The translations under genes and the position numbers were made by a program. Below, piece after piece: positions 50,801 to 60,739 of a DNA stretch of 64,000 nt. The DNA comes from Reticulitermes lucifugus (lineage: Eukaryota; Arthropoda; Insecta; Blattodea; Rhinotermitidae). Within the stretch, counting starts at the first letter, position 1; each line of letters starts with the position of its first letter. The notes under the pieces were generated by a model. It worked only from the letters and a program-made list of their open reading frames with translations, did no database searches and was not told where the DNA came from. The DNA lies in assembly GCA_026260175.1 (NCBI GenBank), contig JAKCWW010000629.1, positions 1,785 to 65,784 on the forward strand. Direction: 5' to 3'.

Positions 50801-53143
50801 GATGACCTCCGCTCCCAGTACTTAGTTCCGTGTTAAAAAAACTCTGTACATTATTCTACAATCTACACCCAGGACTTCCAAGTGGTCTTCCCTTCAAGTT
50901 TTTGAGCAAACATATTGTATGTGCTTCTCATTTCCCCTAAGCATTGCATCATCTTGATTTAATGAGTCTAATAATATCTGATGAGGCGTATGAATCATAT
51001 AGCTCTTCATTATGTGATTTCTTCCATCCTCCAAACATTTGAATCCTTAGCTTATTCTCCTGAACACTGTTCCAAAGTGCCTTCAATCTACGTTCTTCCA
51101 TTAGGATTAGAGATCAAGTTTTACAACTATATAAACCAGCAGGTAAAATTGTCATTGTGTGTATTTTAATCTCTGCATTTACAGAACGTACAAGGGATGA
51201 TGATAAATCTGAAACTGAACAGTGGTATTATTGTGATGTAAAAAGATGCAGGAAAGATACTAAAAACTCGGAATAAAAAGCACCTATGGCGAGATTCGTC
51301 GATGGGCATTTTTCGTTTGTTTTTTACGTCCTTCGCGGGCAGCATGTGGTATGCGTACCACAAACGTCAACATAACATGCGGAGAATTGTTATTTCATGG
51401 ATCTAAAGTCACGGTTACGTCATCCAGCCTCTTCTTCGAGCCTTTACTCCGTGACGTCACGTCAAAAGACACAAAGGAAGGTTAACGCCACGAATTAAAG
51501 ATGCAATTTCGAACCTGCAATTGCCGAAAGCGACTCCCGCCAACGCTGATTCCTGACTTACAGTATTTGTGTTACAGTCAAATGCGTGGTGGGAGAGAGA
51601 AGTGTGGGTGTGGCAGTGGGGGAAGGGGCAGGGGGGAGGGGGTTTGAGGCCTGTGCCGGACATAGATGGTTATGATGCCATGTACGTCTAGATCTATGTA
51701 AACATACCGAACGCGAAGAAAGTTTTATAGCAGTATCATGCCCATGTGTCGTGCCTCGTTAACTCCTCACTGCTTTTTAGATGTTACAAAGCCCTGACAA
51801 AACTATATGGCAAACAACTAATATATAAAATATTAGCTCTTCAGTACAAGATTTCAAGTTCTCACAGCGGTGCCTAAGGATTACCGTCTTACGGAATAAT
51901 ATGACGCCGAACAGTCAGATGGAGATTTACCGACGTATCGGGGGAGCGTACTGCCTATGGACAGACATGTCACTCTTCTACAGTGATGATGTTGGCAGTA
52001 CGTTCCTCCGAAACGTCGGTAAATTTCGACCAGACTATACGCCGTCACATCCCAGAAGACGGTAATTTTCGTAGTCACCGTCCTGGTATCCTGAAATCTG
52101 GTGCCGAGTGGCTAATATCTTCCAAACATGCACTTTTCAAACTACTTAACAAAATGAACACTGAAACTATTTGTTTCATATAATAAGAAGCTGCTGATCA
52201 AGAACATTTTTATACGCTGCAGACAGGGTGGTACAATTTCACGTTGTATTCACCGTGCCTCTTGATAACTAATTAATAGTTTTAGAAACCAACATATGCA
52301 CTATATTCTCATAAGTAAGTCAATTGCCCCTACATATGTTTCGGCTTTTAACATGTAAAGCATATGTAAAACTTTGACCCCCTGAGGATGGCTTGTTAAA
52401 AGCCGAAACATATGTAGGGGCAATTTACTTACTTGTGAGAATATACTGCATATGTTGGTTTCTAAAACTTTTAATTAGGGTAGTATAATGTAAATAATTC
52501 CAGAATACACCACGAAATATTTCGTATCCAGGAACTGGTTCATTTATAACAAAATACGAGACCTTCAATTATGTATTTACGGTCTTCCTTAAACAACGAG
52601 CATCAAAATATAAATACAGGCCTACGTACCGGTTCCGTTCCGGACGTCAAAAATCAATTTTAAATGCTGAACACGATGTCAGAAGTCAATTGTCAACGAA
52701 GCAATCTGGGTTACGGAGCCTATTTTGTCAACATATCCACTTTATTATTTACAGTTCTTTATGTAAGAAACCAGCAGGAACAATATCAGAGGAAGACACT
52801 GCTAAACACGATCTGGAAAAATATAAATCCTTGAATTCATAGGCGAAGTGCTCTTTCTTCTCTGCACGTATAATGACAAAGTCGACCGGTTCAATACACC
52901 GATTATGTAATGAATAATACAGCACACAAATCCTTCAAGTTCTGCTAAAAATAACCAAATTATGTTCATAAACGCTTGTAAGACAAGCGCATTTAGAGCC
53001 GTCAATGCATAACGCATAACGTCACCCATATAAATAGAGATGACACACTCAAGATTTTTATATTAATACGGTGTAAATGAGCAGAAATATGCAATACTCA
53101 ATTGCAAAATGTACTTACCTTTACTCAGATGTTTGTCACTCAT
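41739..53143 (-). CDS. GSTO: Omega-class glutathione S-transferase (pyrimidodiazepine-synthase-like), six coding exons
   Basis: Joining 53143-53119, 49587-49482, 46564-46342, 43758-43638, 42906-42791 and 41867-41739 gives 720 nt, 239 residues, with GT..AG at every intron and phases that agree. Omega GSTs are cytosolic glutathione-dependent thioltransferases/dehydroascorbate reductases; fly relatives make pyrimidodiazepine for eye pigment. Residues 1-~100 are the thioredoxin-like domain: active-site loop [17 protein letters not shown] (25-41), KPEWL (55-59), cis-proline loop GKVPAL with Pro69, and glutathione-binding Glu81-Ser82. Residues ~105-239 are the helical domain with [10 protein letters not shown] (163-172). 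Length is normal for the family (about 240-250). The oddity is Asp28 where omega GSTs carry the catalytic Cys; a Cys sits three residues on (Cys31). Frame, splice sites and all other landmarks are intact, so the gene looks functional as a fold. Family assignment is strong; the exact paralogue is not known. Confidence 0.93.
42190..42485 (-). repeat. SINE family C in GSTO intron 5
   Basis: GTAAAGTTGTCTCTGTCCAC, TGGTCAACATCACGCCCCAGC, box-B complement GGGATTCGAACCC, and TAGTTGCTATACCAACTACAG. Retains CG sites, so younger than the 24.3 kb copy. Confidence 0.9.
42791..42906 (-). CDS. GSTO: GSTO coding exon 5
   Basis: Encodes residues 159-197, starting [20 protein letters not shown], the most recognisable omega-GST signature of the helical domain, ending RERFLRL. 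Acceptor TTACAG precedes 42906; donor GTAAGT starts at 42790. Confidence 0.94.
42985..43065 (+). repeat. tRNA-like fragment
   Basis: CAGGTGGTTCGTTAGTCACTG, GGCTTCTCACTGCAGAGGCC and TTTCAATTCCAG have tRNA-like boxes but are decayed. Possibly another SINE family. Confidence 0.3.
43638..43758 (-). CDS. GSTO: GSTO coding exon 4
   Basis: Encodes residues 119-158, [16 protein letters not shown] then a helix ending SKPFFA, part of the all-alpha C-terminal domain. Acceptor TTGCAG precedes 43758, donor GTATCT begins at 43637. The phase-1 junction is completed by exon 5 to give Gly159. Confidence 0.92.
44685..44960 (+). repeat. Dispersed repeat E, copy 2, in GSTO intron 3
   Basis: Aligns with 26435-26770 in the same order; lacks the internal 40-bp duplication. 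Truncated where a CpG-rich block begins at about 44965. Confidence 0.6.
44965..45430. other. CpG-rich insertion of unknown type in GSTO intron 3
   Basis: Sharp rise in CG against neighbours. It holds a 97-codon plus-strand frame (45122-45415) rich in Lys/Asn/Gln/Glu, including [20 protein letters not shown], with no domain I can name. A transposon is likely; the class is unknown. Confidence 0.4.
46342..46564 (-). CDS. GSTO: GSTO coding exon 3 (glutathione-binding loop)
   Basis: Encodes residues 44-118, from [16 protein letters not shown] through the cis-Pro loop GKVPALE, the [14 protein letters not shown] segment and the linker into the helical domain, ending QFNK. Acceptor CCAG precedes 46564; donor GTTTGT begins at 46341. 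This is the longest and most clearly conserved exon. Confidence 0.95.
47215..47510 (-). repeat. SINE family C in GSTO intron 2
   Basis: GCAAAGTTGTCCATACACATG, GTGTTGCTCCATCC, TCACACCCCGGCCATTTTATT, ACTGAATAGGAGGATGAGTGG, CCTGTAGCCTACGAACTATAC. Confidence 0.88.
47600..48330 (+). mobile_element. LINE reverse-transcriptase relic in GSTO intron 2
   Basis: Reads [20 protein letters not shown], i.e. the catalytic [YF]ADD box as FADN, then [45 protein letters not shown] and a degenerate RWLGHV..GRPK-type end ([14 protein letters not shown]). About the last third of the protein remains with several frame changes; dead. Orientation is opposite to GSTO. Confidence 0.88.
49482..49587 (-). CDS. GSTO: GSTO coding exon 2 (active-site loop)
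   Basis: Encodes residues 9-44. It contains the beta1 strand (KLRLYSMRF) and the active-site segment [17 protein letters not shown]. Acceptor TTGCAG precedes 49587; donor GTAAGT starts at 49481. Codon 28 is GAC (Asp), read directly from the sequence. The next intron (2.9 kb) holds a LINE piece and a SINE. Confidence 0.93.
49955..50150 (+). repeat. Family G piece in GSTO intron 1
   Basis: GACTACATGGCATCATATCCT and AACTCAAATCTCACTTTGAGG match the 3' flank of the ETSV family. Confidence 0.5.
50280..50473. mobile_element. Foldback MITE with hammerhead-like centre (K3)
   Basis: Outer inverted repeats AACCAACACATGCAC..TAATAAAATACAATT and complement (50430-50473). Inside lie a 21+21 bp palindrome (50326-50367) and 50385-50428: AACUCC / CUGAUGA / U / GGCAU-CCUG-AUGCC / AAAA.. 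/ GGAGUU. About 194 bp, non-coding, in GSTO intron 1. Confidence 0.8.
50840..51180 (-). mobile_element. LINE 3'-end relic in GSTO intron 1
   Basis: The minus strand reads [19 protein letters not shown], then [20 protein letters not shown] and [10 protein letters not shown], matching the reverse-transcriptase C-terminal pattern HNEELY.LY.S..IIR.IKSRR..(G)KRPLGRP. Stops present; dead. Confidence 0.85.
51880..52066. mobile_element. Foldback element, reference copy of family G (ETSV/YRRFGG)
   Basis: The arms (51880-51955 and 51994-52066) are imperfect inverted repeats about 75 bp long; the inner 31 bp pair with 3 mismatches around a 38-nt loop. The minus strand of the right arm gives ..[12 protein letters not shown], the plus strand gives SSETSVNF. 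Contains TGATGAT..CCTCCGAAACGTCGGT, a hammerhead-like order. Non-coding. Confidence 0.8.
52269..52478. mobile_element. Foldback MITE K, reference copy
   Basis: Arms 52269-52353 and 52394-52478 are 85-bp inverted repeats with about four mismatches; 40-nt loop. Outer ends CTAATTAATAGTTTTAGAAAC. The loop and right arm together hold the hammerhead-like fold listed separately. Non-coding, in GSTO intron 1. Confidence 0.88.
52378..52420 (+). ncRNA. Type I hammerhead-ribozyme-like fold
   Basis: Order: CCCC (52378-52381), CUGAGGA (52382-52388, fits CUGANGA), one extra U, GGCUU..AAGCC (stem II), GAAA (52405-52408), ACA-UA-UGU (stem III overlapping the last A), A (position 17), GGGG (52417-52420). Stem I extends with UUG/CAA past a bulged A. 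Hammerheads of Penelope-like elements are type I with a tiny stem III, and a natural hammerhead with one extra base after A9 is known. Self-cleavage here is inference. Confidence 0.5.
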
Positions 53144-53147
53144 TTTT
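53119..53147 (-). CDS. GSTO: GSTO coding exon 1 (start codon)
   Basis: Encodes MSDKHLSK plus one base of Gly9. The ATG is 53143-53141 in the context AAAAATGA; the donor GTAAGT begins at 53118. Directly upstream the minus strand reads ATTTATTGCAG then AAAAATG, a good acceptor ending at 53148, so this may be the second exon with a separate 5'UTR exon further upstream. Alternatively transcription starts nearby and the acceptor is chance. The following intron is 3.5 kb. Confidence 0.85.
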
Positions 53148-53279
53148 CTGCAATAAATAATTATAGTAATATCATTAACAGCAACTTTCAGCTGCCACAC
53201 CAAACCAGAACCACAGTAATGCCGTCTGCATGCACAGCTGTTACTTGTCAGTGAATATTTCGTCACGGCAATTCAGTAC
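53144..53279 (-). promoter_or_regulatory. GSTO 5' region
   Basis: CpG-containing sequence upstream of the first coding exon. No convincing TATA box or initiator was seen; the acceptor-like ATTGCAG next to the ATG hints that the true promoter lies further upstream. Confidence 0.3.
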
Positions 53280-53390
53280 ATGTTCTTTCTATTGCAGCGT
53301 AGCAAACGGCGAGTCGACGAATTACATGAAGTTGCTGGAGGCAACATCGACAACATTTTGGTAATATATCCAGGAATAAGACACGCCTAA

Positions 53391-54454
53391 GGGTTTGTTC
53401 TTTTATCATTGATAGAATTTTGTAATTAAATACGAGTCACGTTCAGAATTCTATTAATATCTGATATGGAGCTACAGAAGCTGGTTTCGTAGTACATGAA
53501 CGTGTCAAGAGATGGTCCTGTATGAACGAGTTGGATCAGGTTTCTCATGCGGTGGTACACGACAAATTAGAGGCTGCAGCTGCCATGGATCACTCTTCTT
53601 CTCTCCGTGTGGCCCAACCTTTGAAGGGGGCTCAAGTTGTCTCATAGGGCTACACGTTTCTCACGGTTCAGCCCTATTCTCACCTGCCGCCGACCCAAAG
53701 AGATGACTATCGCACTATCCGCTACCATTTATCTACATAATTAGCAAGTCTGAGGTCACGTGACCTGTCAGGGGGCCTTGACTCAAACTTATGCATGCAC
53801 AAAATATCAGAATGTAAGGTTTCCATAGCAACAACAATCTCAAACTGTGTGAAATGCATACATCTTCATCAGTCTGTCAGTCCTCAAGAACACTAGATTA
53901 TCACTGAAATTTTTATTGGGAACCCGTCATACAATACGTCGATCGTATTTTACTTTGCGTCTATCACTGCGCCTTAATGTGTATTTAGATCAGCCCAAAT
54001 TATTATTTATACAGCCACCACAACATTAATTTTTAATAATGTTTACTACAGCACTATATATTTCAGTGTCAAAGCACCTTTTTCAGGCTCCAAAGATATC
54101 AATTACAAGCGTATACAGAGTAATATTAACCTTCTTGCGTCAGTTCTTAACATGACCTATAAAATTACGTAATGAATCCATACTGGTAATAACGAGAGAA
54201 TATATTGTAACTACGTGAATATTACAAAACACGTTAAAATATATAAACTATTTCCTGACGCTATTATATTTTTCTGTACTTTATTATTGTTATTATTATT
54301 TAAATATTTTTATTTTAGTATTCTTTCATAAGTGTCCTCTTTACTGTCCTTTATTATCTGTGTTTGTATGTTGTGCTGTTTCTGTTATTGGCCACTTGGC
54401 TGTTCAGTCAGCAAGTTAATATAAAAAATTAATTGAATTGAATTGATTCAGTGA
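53391..54454. other. CpG-rich flank; T-rich LINE-like tail at 54280-54450
   Basis: No supported gene. The last 170 bases are T-rich and end in repeated TTGAA units, like the 3' end of a LINE, with no coding part attached. Confidence 0.4.
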
Positions 54455-54630
54455 GCTTAATCTGGATGACTCAGTAAAGTGACAGACTACAGCCTGGAGA
54501 GTCGAGGTCCTGGGGTTCGATTTTCGGCAGAGGCAGTGTTTTTCTCTGCGCCTCTTCCCCACAACTTTGAGACCGGCTGTGGGGCCCACACACCTCCTAC
54601 CCGACGGACGTCGACGTCCGGTACACAGGA
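54455..54630 (+). repeat. SINE family C, 5' two-thirds
   Basis: GACTCAGTAAAGTGACAGACT, box B GGGGTTCGATTTTC, GAGACCGGCTGTGGGGCCCAC. It merges into an open frame (54567-55019) with no recognised domain. Confidence 0.7.
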
Positions 54631-55224
54631 GATACAGCGACGGACCATGTAATAGACCACACTTCTTAATCTATTGCCGATGTGTGAAATTCATGAAGTT
54701 TTACTCCACGAGTTTCAAAGTATTCCTAGTGTGGTGCTTAAGCACATGGACAAAGTGCCACACATTATTATTGTGCCGAGAAAAATATTTTTGGTCTATG
54801 AAAGAAGAATTTATAGATGCGGGGAGAAAGCTGCTTAATGAGCGGATTTATAATTTGATATTCTGCAACCACTACTGTAAAATGATGAAATATGGAATAA
54901 CTAGTGTAGTGCACATTGAAAATTCAGCGGGAATAATTAACAATTCCCAAATCTGGCCACGGTTGCCGCATAGGCCATACAACGTTTCCTTTGACCCGAT
55001 CTTCCATATTGTTCTATAGACCTTAAGGGATAATTTTAGATTGCAATTTCACTGAATATGGTATCCATTATCTAGAAAAATTATGGAAATTTAAACTAGT
55101 AGAAGTTTTGTTGGCAAAGGTCGACACTGCAATATTGACTGAAGCACATCCTCAAATGTCGTTTATCGCTGCCGTCTTCTTATCCTTTCTGAAACTTTTG
55201 ACTACTCCGCGACACAACGACAAA

Positions 55225-55560
55225 CTTGGCCGTGCTGAGATTAATCACATATAGATGAGGGAAATGAAAACTGCATACAGAATTTTAATTGAGAAACGTG
55301 ACGGGGAAGAGATTACTTTAGGTTCCTACGCGTGAATGGGAAAACAATATTAAGATAACTGCTAAGGAAATAGGGTATGAGGATGTGAAATGATTTCAGT
55401 GGGCTCAGCATAAAGCGCAATGTTGGAACGCTTCTGATTACACGGTAATGAAACTTTGTGTTCCTGAAAAGGAATTTCTTGACCAGTATAGCGACTATTA
55501 ATTTCTCACGAACGATACTGCCCTACAGTTATTATGAGTATTTTCAACAGTCGCCCTTAC
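55225..55560 (+). mobile_element. LINE 3'-end relic
   Basis: EMKTAYRILIEKRDGEEITL then GKQY.., and AVMKLCVPEK-like sequence match the 'RNAYRILVGKPEGKRPLGRP ... AVMNLRVP' end of insect LINE proteins. Truncated and interrupted; dead. Confidence 0.75.
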
Positions 55561-57629
55561 TATGAACCCTACAATTGCTCAACTTCAGGAAATTCCCTAT
55601 CTCCATACTGCACTAATGTAAAAGTTGCTTCGAGCCGAGGTCTATTATATATATAATACACAGCAGATAGTTGAGCAAGGGAGAAATTCATAATATGTTA
55701 GGCGAAGTTTGCTTCCAGCAATCTGGAGGGATCCATTGAAGATGGAGTCGCACACTTCACCGCCCACATCAAACAAAGACAAAAGAGAGGCGACGCTGCG
55801 AATCAAACTTTTCTATGCCCGCAGTAAGAGGGAATGAAGACACTGCTGACAAAAGGATGTTAATGGGGCGGATTCAAGGAACGTCTCTCACTCCCCAGTG
55901 TGAGTACTAACGGACAAACTCTGTGCGAGAGAGTGAGAGATGGGAAGAGATTTTCTTTGGCGTCACATAACTCAGAAAACTCGTGAATAGACACTGGATG
56001 TGAAATTTGTTGGACTTTCTGCAGATGAAGGATCACTTTCATTCTACGGTACTTCTGCTTCTGCGATTTGTATGATTTTTTCTTTCCTAATCATCAAAGA
56101 CATTGAGAGCCTTGGCTAAGTACCAACTTTAAAACTGACGCAAAAGTTCGCCGAGTTTTTGAGAATAGTGTAACCAGTTGCAGGAGTTGGCGGCTCTAGC
56201 GTCAGACTGCGTAAAACTGGAGTAAACCAGAACAATATATCGCCATTTCAATCGACTCTCATTTCCATAATATCGGAAATAATGTTTTAAGTACAAATTT
56301 AGGACATACATGGATCTTAGGATTATACAACTAAATCAAGGCACTTTTTAAACTGTGGTACTGAACGCGTCGTTAAATAAATATAAATAAATGAATAGAT
56401 AAACAGATAAATAGAAATGACGTTTCTTAACTTATTTATTATTCATACATTCAGAATTATTTAACGATAATTTGTAGAAAGACAGAACATTTTTTGATTC
56501 ATTCTGAACGTGTGGGTGAATTAGGCTATTGGTTTAGGGACTGCGTAAAGTTACCTTAAAATTTGTGATGTTTGTCCTATAATACATGGATGATTGGATA
56601 AGGCGGATGAAAAGTATTTAGCAAGCATGTAGAAGCTGAGGACATACATATCTTTCACGCATCCAAGAGGAAATACAGCATTTGGGAGTTTTATATGATT
56701 CCTCTTGATATAGTATGTACATGCAGCCTAAAGGTGGCTTAATATTATCAAGCCGAAACATGTCGATTCCATGTTTGTAATATGAAATAATCTTTCTAAT
56801 AAATTAGTCGTGTTAAAGGTTTTTAGAAATTACTGAGAGTCACGCTGCCAAAAATAATTGGTTAGAATTATTACATCAGACTTGATTAGGAATAAGGATT
56901 TTAAAACAAACAATTGAATAAAAAAACTCTCTTATATGTTGCTTATATTTACAACATGTACGATATTATTTAATGATTATTATCTCAGAAACAACAGACA
57001 AATTAAAAAGTGTATATTGCATTACGTAACATTACTTTACTTTGGTCTGAATTTATTGAAGTGTATGACAGGCACATAGGCGTTCATGTAGATTATTCAC
57101 ATTATTCACATATTTTATCAATAAATTATAACAACGTTCCGCATGTCAGAGTGCCGCCTATGGTCGTACAGACAAAGACAAGCTGATAGACAGCGTGAAA
57201 GATAGAAAACAGCCACAACGGAAACGCTTTACACGAGGTAACGGTTTGCGATCCTCGGACTGCACACTAATGTCTTGGAGCAGCATACTAATGATGGCGA
57301 CGAGTCGGCCAAGAGGTCACGTGACCGGATCTATGACGTGTACTGCTTTTCCTCCACTTCCGGCTGGTAGGAACTAAGAACAACGGGTTAGGAACTCACG
57401 AAGAGATTATGAAGCAATAATTGCAGGGGCTGAAACTCTTGGCGGTAGGGGAGGGGTGGGCGTGAGGGTGCTCTGAATATTCATATGAACCTGGAAATCG
57501 ACTGAAATGATATACAGAGTTCTTTATTCTTGCTCCACATTTTTGGGTTTGATGTAACTTTGAACAGTTGAAAAGGGGTACTACAGCCAGTTCGTGTTGC
57601 AGTAACTAATTCTGTTTTGAAATCCTTAA
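55561..57629. other. CpG-rich, unclassified; MITE-K-like motif at 56695-56830
   Basis: 56732-56765 reads CCTAAAGG-T-GGCTT..AAGCC-GAAACATGT, a decayed relative of the 52.38 kb motif. Nothing else is recognised. Confidence 0.4.
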
Positions 57630-57850
57630 ATTTTAGTGACTATGCTTACCGACTGGGCAACCGAGTAATCGGGGTTCAGTTTCCGATAAGGGCAAGGGAT
57701 TTTCTCTTCTCCTTGGCGTCCAGGCTGGCTCCGGGGCCAACCAAGCCCCTTATCTAATGGTTCCCGTGGGGTCTTTTCCCTGAAATAATGCTGTCAGTAT
57801 GTGAAACTGACCACTGGTCTCCATCTTTTTCAGATGCTAACAAGTTAGGA
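57630..57850 (+). repeat. SINE family C copy
   Basis: AGTGACTATGCTTACCGACTG, CGGGGTTCAGTTTCC, CTTCTCCTTGGCGTCCAGGCT, TCCGGGGCCAACCAAGCCCC, GAAACTGACCACTGGTCTCC. Confidence 0.85.
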
Positions 57851-58955
57851 AGTATTCGCAGATCTGGCGCCATCTTTCTGTGAGTGTTCCTAGGTTTTCA
57901 ATTCATGAATAATTTACAGAAACGCACTGAACTTTGGAACACACGTTGTAAAATTACTCATATCACTCAAGAAACAGCAATTTGTCGTAACCCACCCATA
58001 CACAATTTTATAGGAGACAGAAAAAATTTGACCCATCCTCAATAGACCAACACTTAAGCATGTTTGTTTTTTCAAAAATGTAAGGAGAAGCAATTTTTGT
58101 GGACACAATATTTTGACAGAAGGTGTGTTGTAACCCAACTGTCTAGTAAGGCGGGAATCTCAGTTTGACAAATTGTGTTGGTTACATAAAATTTCCCTTT
58201 CATGGGCGATATATTAGCAACAGATTTACAATGGTTCATCATCAAGAAATTCTAAACGCGGAGATTTACAACGGACACTTCTTAAATAACGGACACTTCT
58301 TAAACATCGATATTCGAAGTTCGCAATCTATCGCGCTCGATACTCAAATCTTTTTAACTCGTGCCTCATATGGAACATAGTCTTTCCCAATTAGAGCATA
58401 TAAACTGAGTCTTCGACCTTAGCGCGTACCTCACAGAGAATACAGTCAGCCTCAGTTATAAGACCAGTAACGGCGAGAGTTTGTAAATGTGCATAGATGT
58501 TCATATGAAGTGTTGTTTTTCCACGAGTTTGACCCAAATCGGAATGTGTTGACAATTATTGGTCAAATTATCAAATATGAAATTCCATGCGAATCTGTCC
58601 TGTGGGAGTCGCTGTGTTTCACACGAACATGACAAAACCGATAACCGCTTTTCGTGTTTCACGAACGCGCCCAAAATGCGTGGAGCTCTATCTGAACTCC
58701 TTCTTCATGTTACTTCATTACCTAAAGGACCAATATCTTAGTTGTTAAACTCAGACTTATTATATTTCCTTTCATCTGAGGCTAGAAAAATTACAAAAAT
58801 TTAAATATTTTTGCGAAATAAGAGATTACGAGGGAAGAAATAAAGACGAAGCAGACAACATTTTTCTAGGCAAAACTGAAGTTTGATGTGTTCCTGTAAC
58901 ACTGGGAGGAAAAGTGTTGGGATGGACTGAAAACACTCTTGTCGTCATTGAGGCA
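57851..58955. other. No recognised feature
   Basis: CpG-rich. A direct repeat ACGGACACTTCTTAAA occurs twice at 58272-58305. Confidence 0.4.
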
Positions 58956-58959
58956 CTTG

Positions 58960-59110
58960 CAGGAGAGGTGGCAAGACCTCTTTCTTCCACTCTTCATACT
59001 CTTCTTGGACTGCTAGACCTGCAAGATGAAGGCAGGCAGCACGTTCTCCGAAACTTACGTAAATTCTTACCAGTCGAACAGCACCACAGCTCAGAAGACT
59101 GCATTATTCA
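58960..59110 (+). repeat. Family G copy, decayed
   Basis: GGCAGCACGTTCTCCGAAACT, TACGTAAATTCTTACCAGTC and GCTCAGAAGAC match the family order. Confidence 0.6.
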
Positions 59111-60407
59111 CCACGTGCTAATTCAAGACGAGTATAAAATGTACTGATTATGTAGTATGGAGACACGGCAATTATAAACTGAGACTGGCGTGACAGGAGA
59201 ACTATTGCCTATTTATTGTTTCTAGTTCAGCGCTAACTTGGTGTGACTGAGAAAAACTGCGAGAAAGATTTAGAATAGGCCGATAGTTGCTGGTGCAGGT
59301 AAACCATAGGTGCTCATCCCAGCGGTTAACGAATTGAAAGTCAGCACTTACAGGGTTCTCTTAGGGCATGAAGTGGATGAAGTCTTTGCTGTGAAGAAGA
59401 AAATGGTGACATTCACGCAGCTGGGAATAGAAACAAAGCAGGATGTGGTTCAGATAGACTAAATAAGAACTCTGGACCCACTCAGTCATCCACCCTGATG
59501 ATGTTAATTTATTTACTTCCTTTTTCTTTTTTTGATACAATTGTTATTCAAAAAAAAAAAAAAAGAAAGCGGAAAAATGTAAAGAATTGTTAAACGACAA
59601 ACACCATAATTTTTATTCCACCGCTGCGATTCAGAAGAGGAAAAGGGAGAAGCAAGTGAGAACTATCTATCACGTATGTAACTGGATTCAAGCATTTCCG
59701 CACGAATCAACCCAGCATTGTGTGGCCGCTACAGCTGCTGTCACAGGGATGAACAGAATGCGCCCAGACTACACACACGTAATTCCAGTTTAGACCAATT
59801 TTCGGCACTTAAGTAGGATTACTTAGCGGCACAAATCTGTGAGGATCAGAAGGCTGTAAACTGTAGCACGCATGTGTACGTGAGAAACAAGATTTTCAAT
59901 TGGAAAATCTGAAATAAAGAAATTAGGAGATATGTTCCTTGATAAAAGCGTATGTCGAAAATATGTCTTAAAGAAATAAAATGTGAGATTCTATAATCCG
60001 CCCTCCTGGCCCAGATATCCATAAAAGATTATGAATTTCCTGCCCCGCTGTGCAAGAGTCAGCTTGCAAATAGCTGTACGTTTCATAGACGTATTCGGTA
60101 CAAAGCGGCCAATTCTGAAAACGAGGGACAGTCAGTCCAAAAATACATCTCATTCCGCATATGCTTGAAATATAAGTAACTCTCTAAGTTACAAAGTTTA
60201 TCTATCACCGACAGATTTGTATTTTAATTTGTCTGTGTCCGTGTTTCGTCACACAGCTCTTTATCATAAGAAAGAGGAAACATTTATGGTTTTCGCCGGA
60301 AAATATGGGTAATGACGGATGCAACTTATTGTAAAGCAAAGCAGAACCAAAAATGAGGGCTGAAAATTTGAATGCAAATTTTGTCACACTGTGGAATTTT
60401 ATATACT
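59111..60407. other. No recognised gene; A-run at 59551-59565
   Basis: Open frames (e.g. 59587-59793) have no identified product. Confidence 0.4.
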
Positions 60408-60420
60408 ACAAGCCTATTTG

Positions 60421-60725
60421 TGGGGCACGCGGTGGCGCAGTTGGTTGAGGCACTGCGCTACAAGCCGGAAGGTCGCGAGTTCGATTCCCGATGGTGTCAT
60501 TGGAATTTTCATTGACATAATCCTTTCGGTCGCACTACGACCCTGGGGTCTAACAGAAATGAGTACCAGGAATATTTCGTGAGGGGTAAAGGCGGCCTGT
60601 GCGTAGGGCTGACAACCTTACCACCTTGATTTGCCGACTGTCTAGAAATCTGGGAGCCTCAACCTCCTGGAAACCTAACGGCCTGTCGAGGCCTGTAATG
60701 GGATTGCTTTACCTTTTTACCTTTT
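60421..60725 (+). repeat. SINE family B, full-length with target duplication
   Basis: Head GGGGCACGCGGTGGCGCAGTT with box A, box B GCGAGTTCGATTCCC, body ending TTTACCTTTTT. Flanks ACAAGCCTATTTG (60408-60420) and ACAGGCCTATCTG (60726-60738) are a 13-bp target duplication with two mismatches. Confidence 0.92.
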
Positions 60726-60739
60726 ACAGGCCTATCTGT

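Noticed and set aside
51450-51466. CRE-like palindrome GTGACGTCAC as a GSTO enhancer
   Set aside because: A single short motif in an intron 1.7 kb from the start is not enough; similar motifs occur at 1.96 and 5.18 kb.
54567-55019. 150-codon plus-strand open frame, the longest in the window
   Set aside because: Its start lies in a SINE C copy, no domain is recognisable and no splice or conservation evidence supports it.
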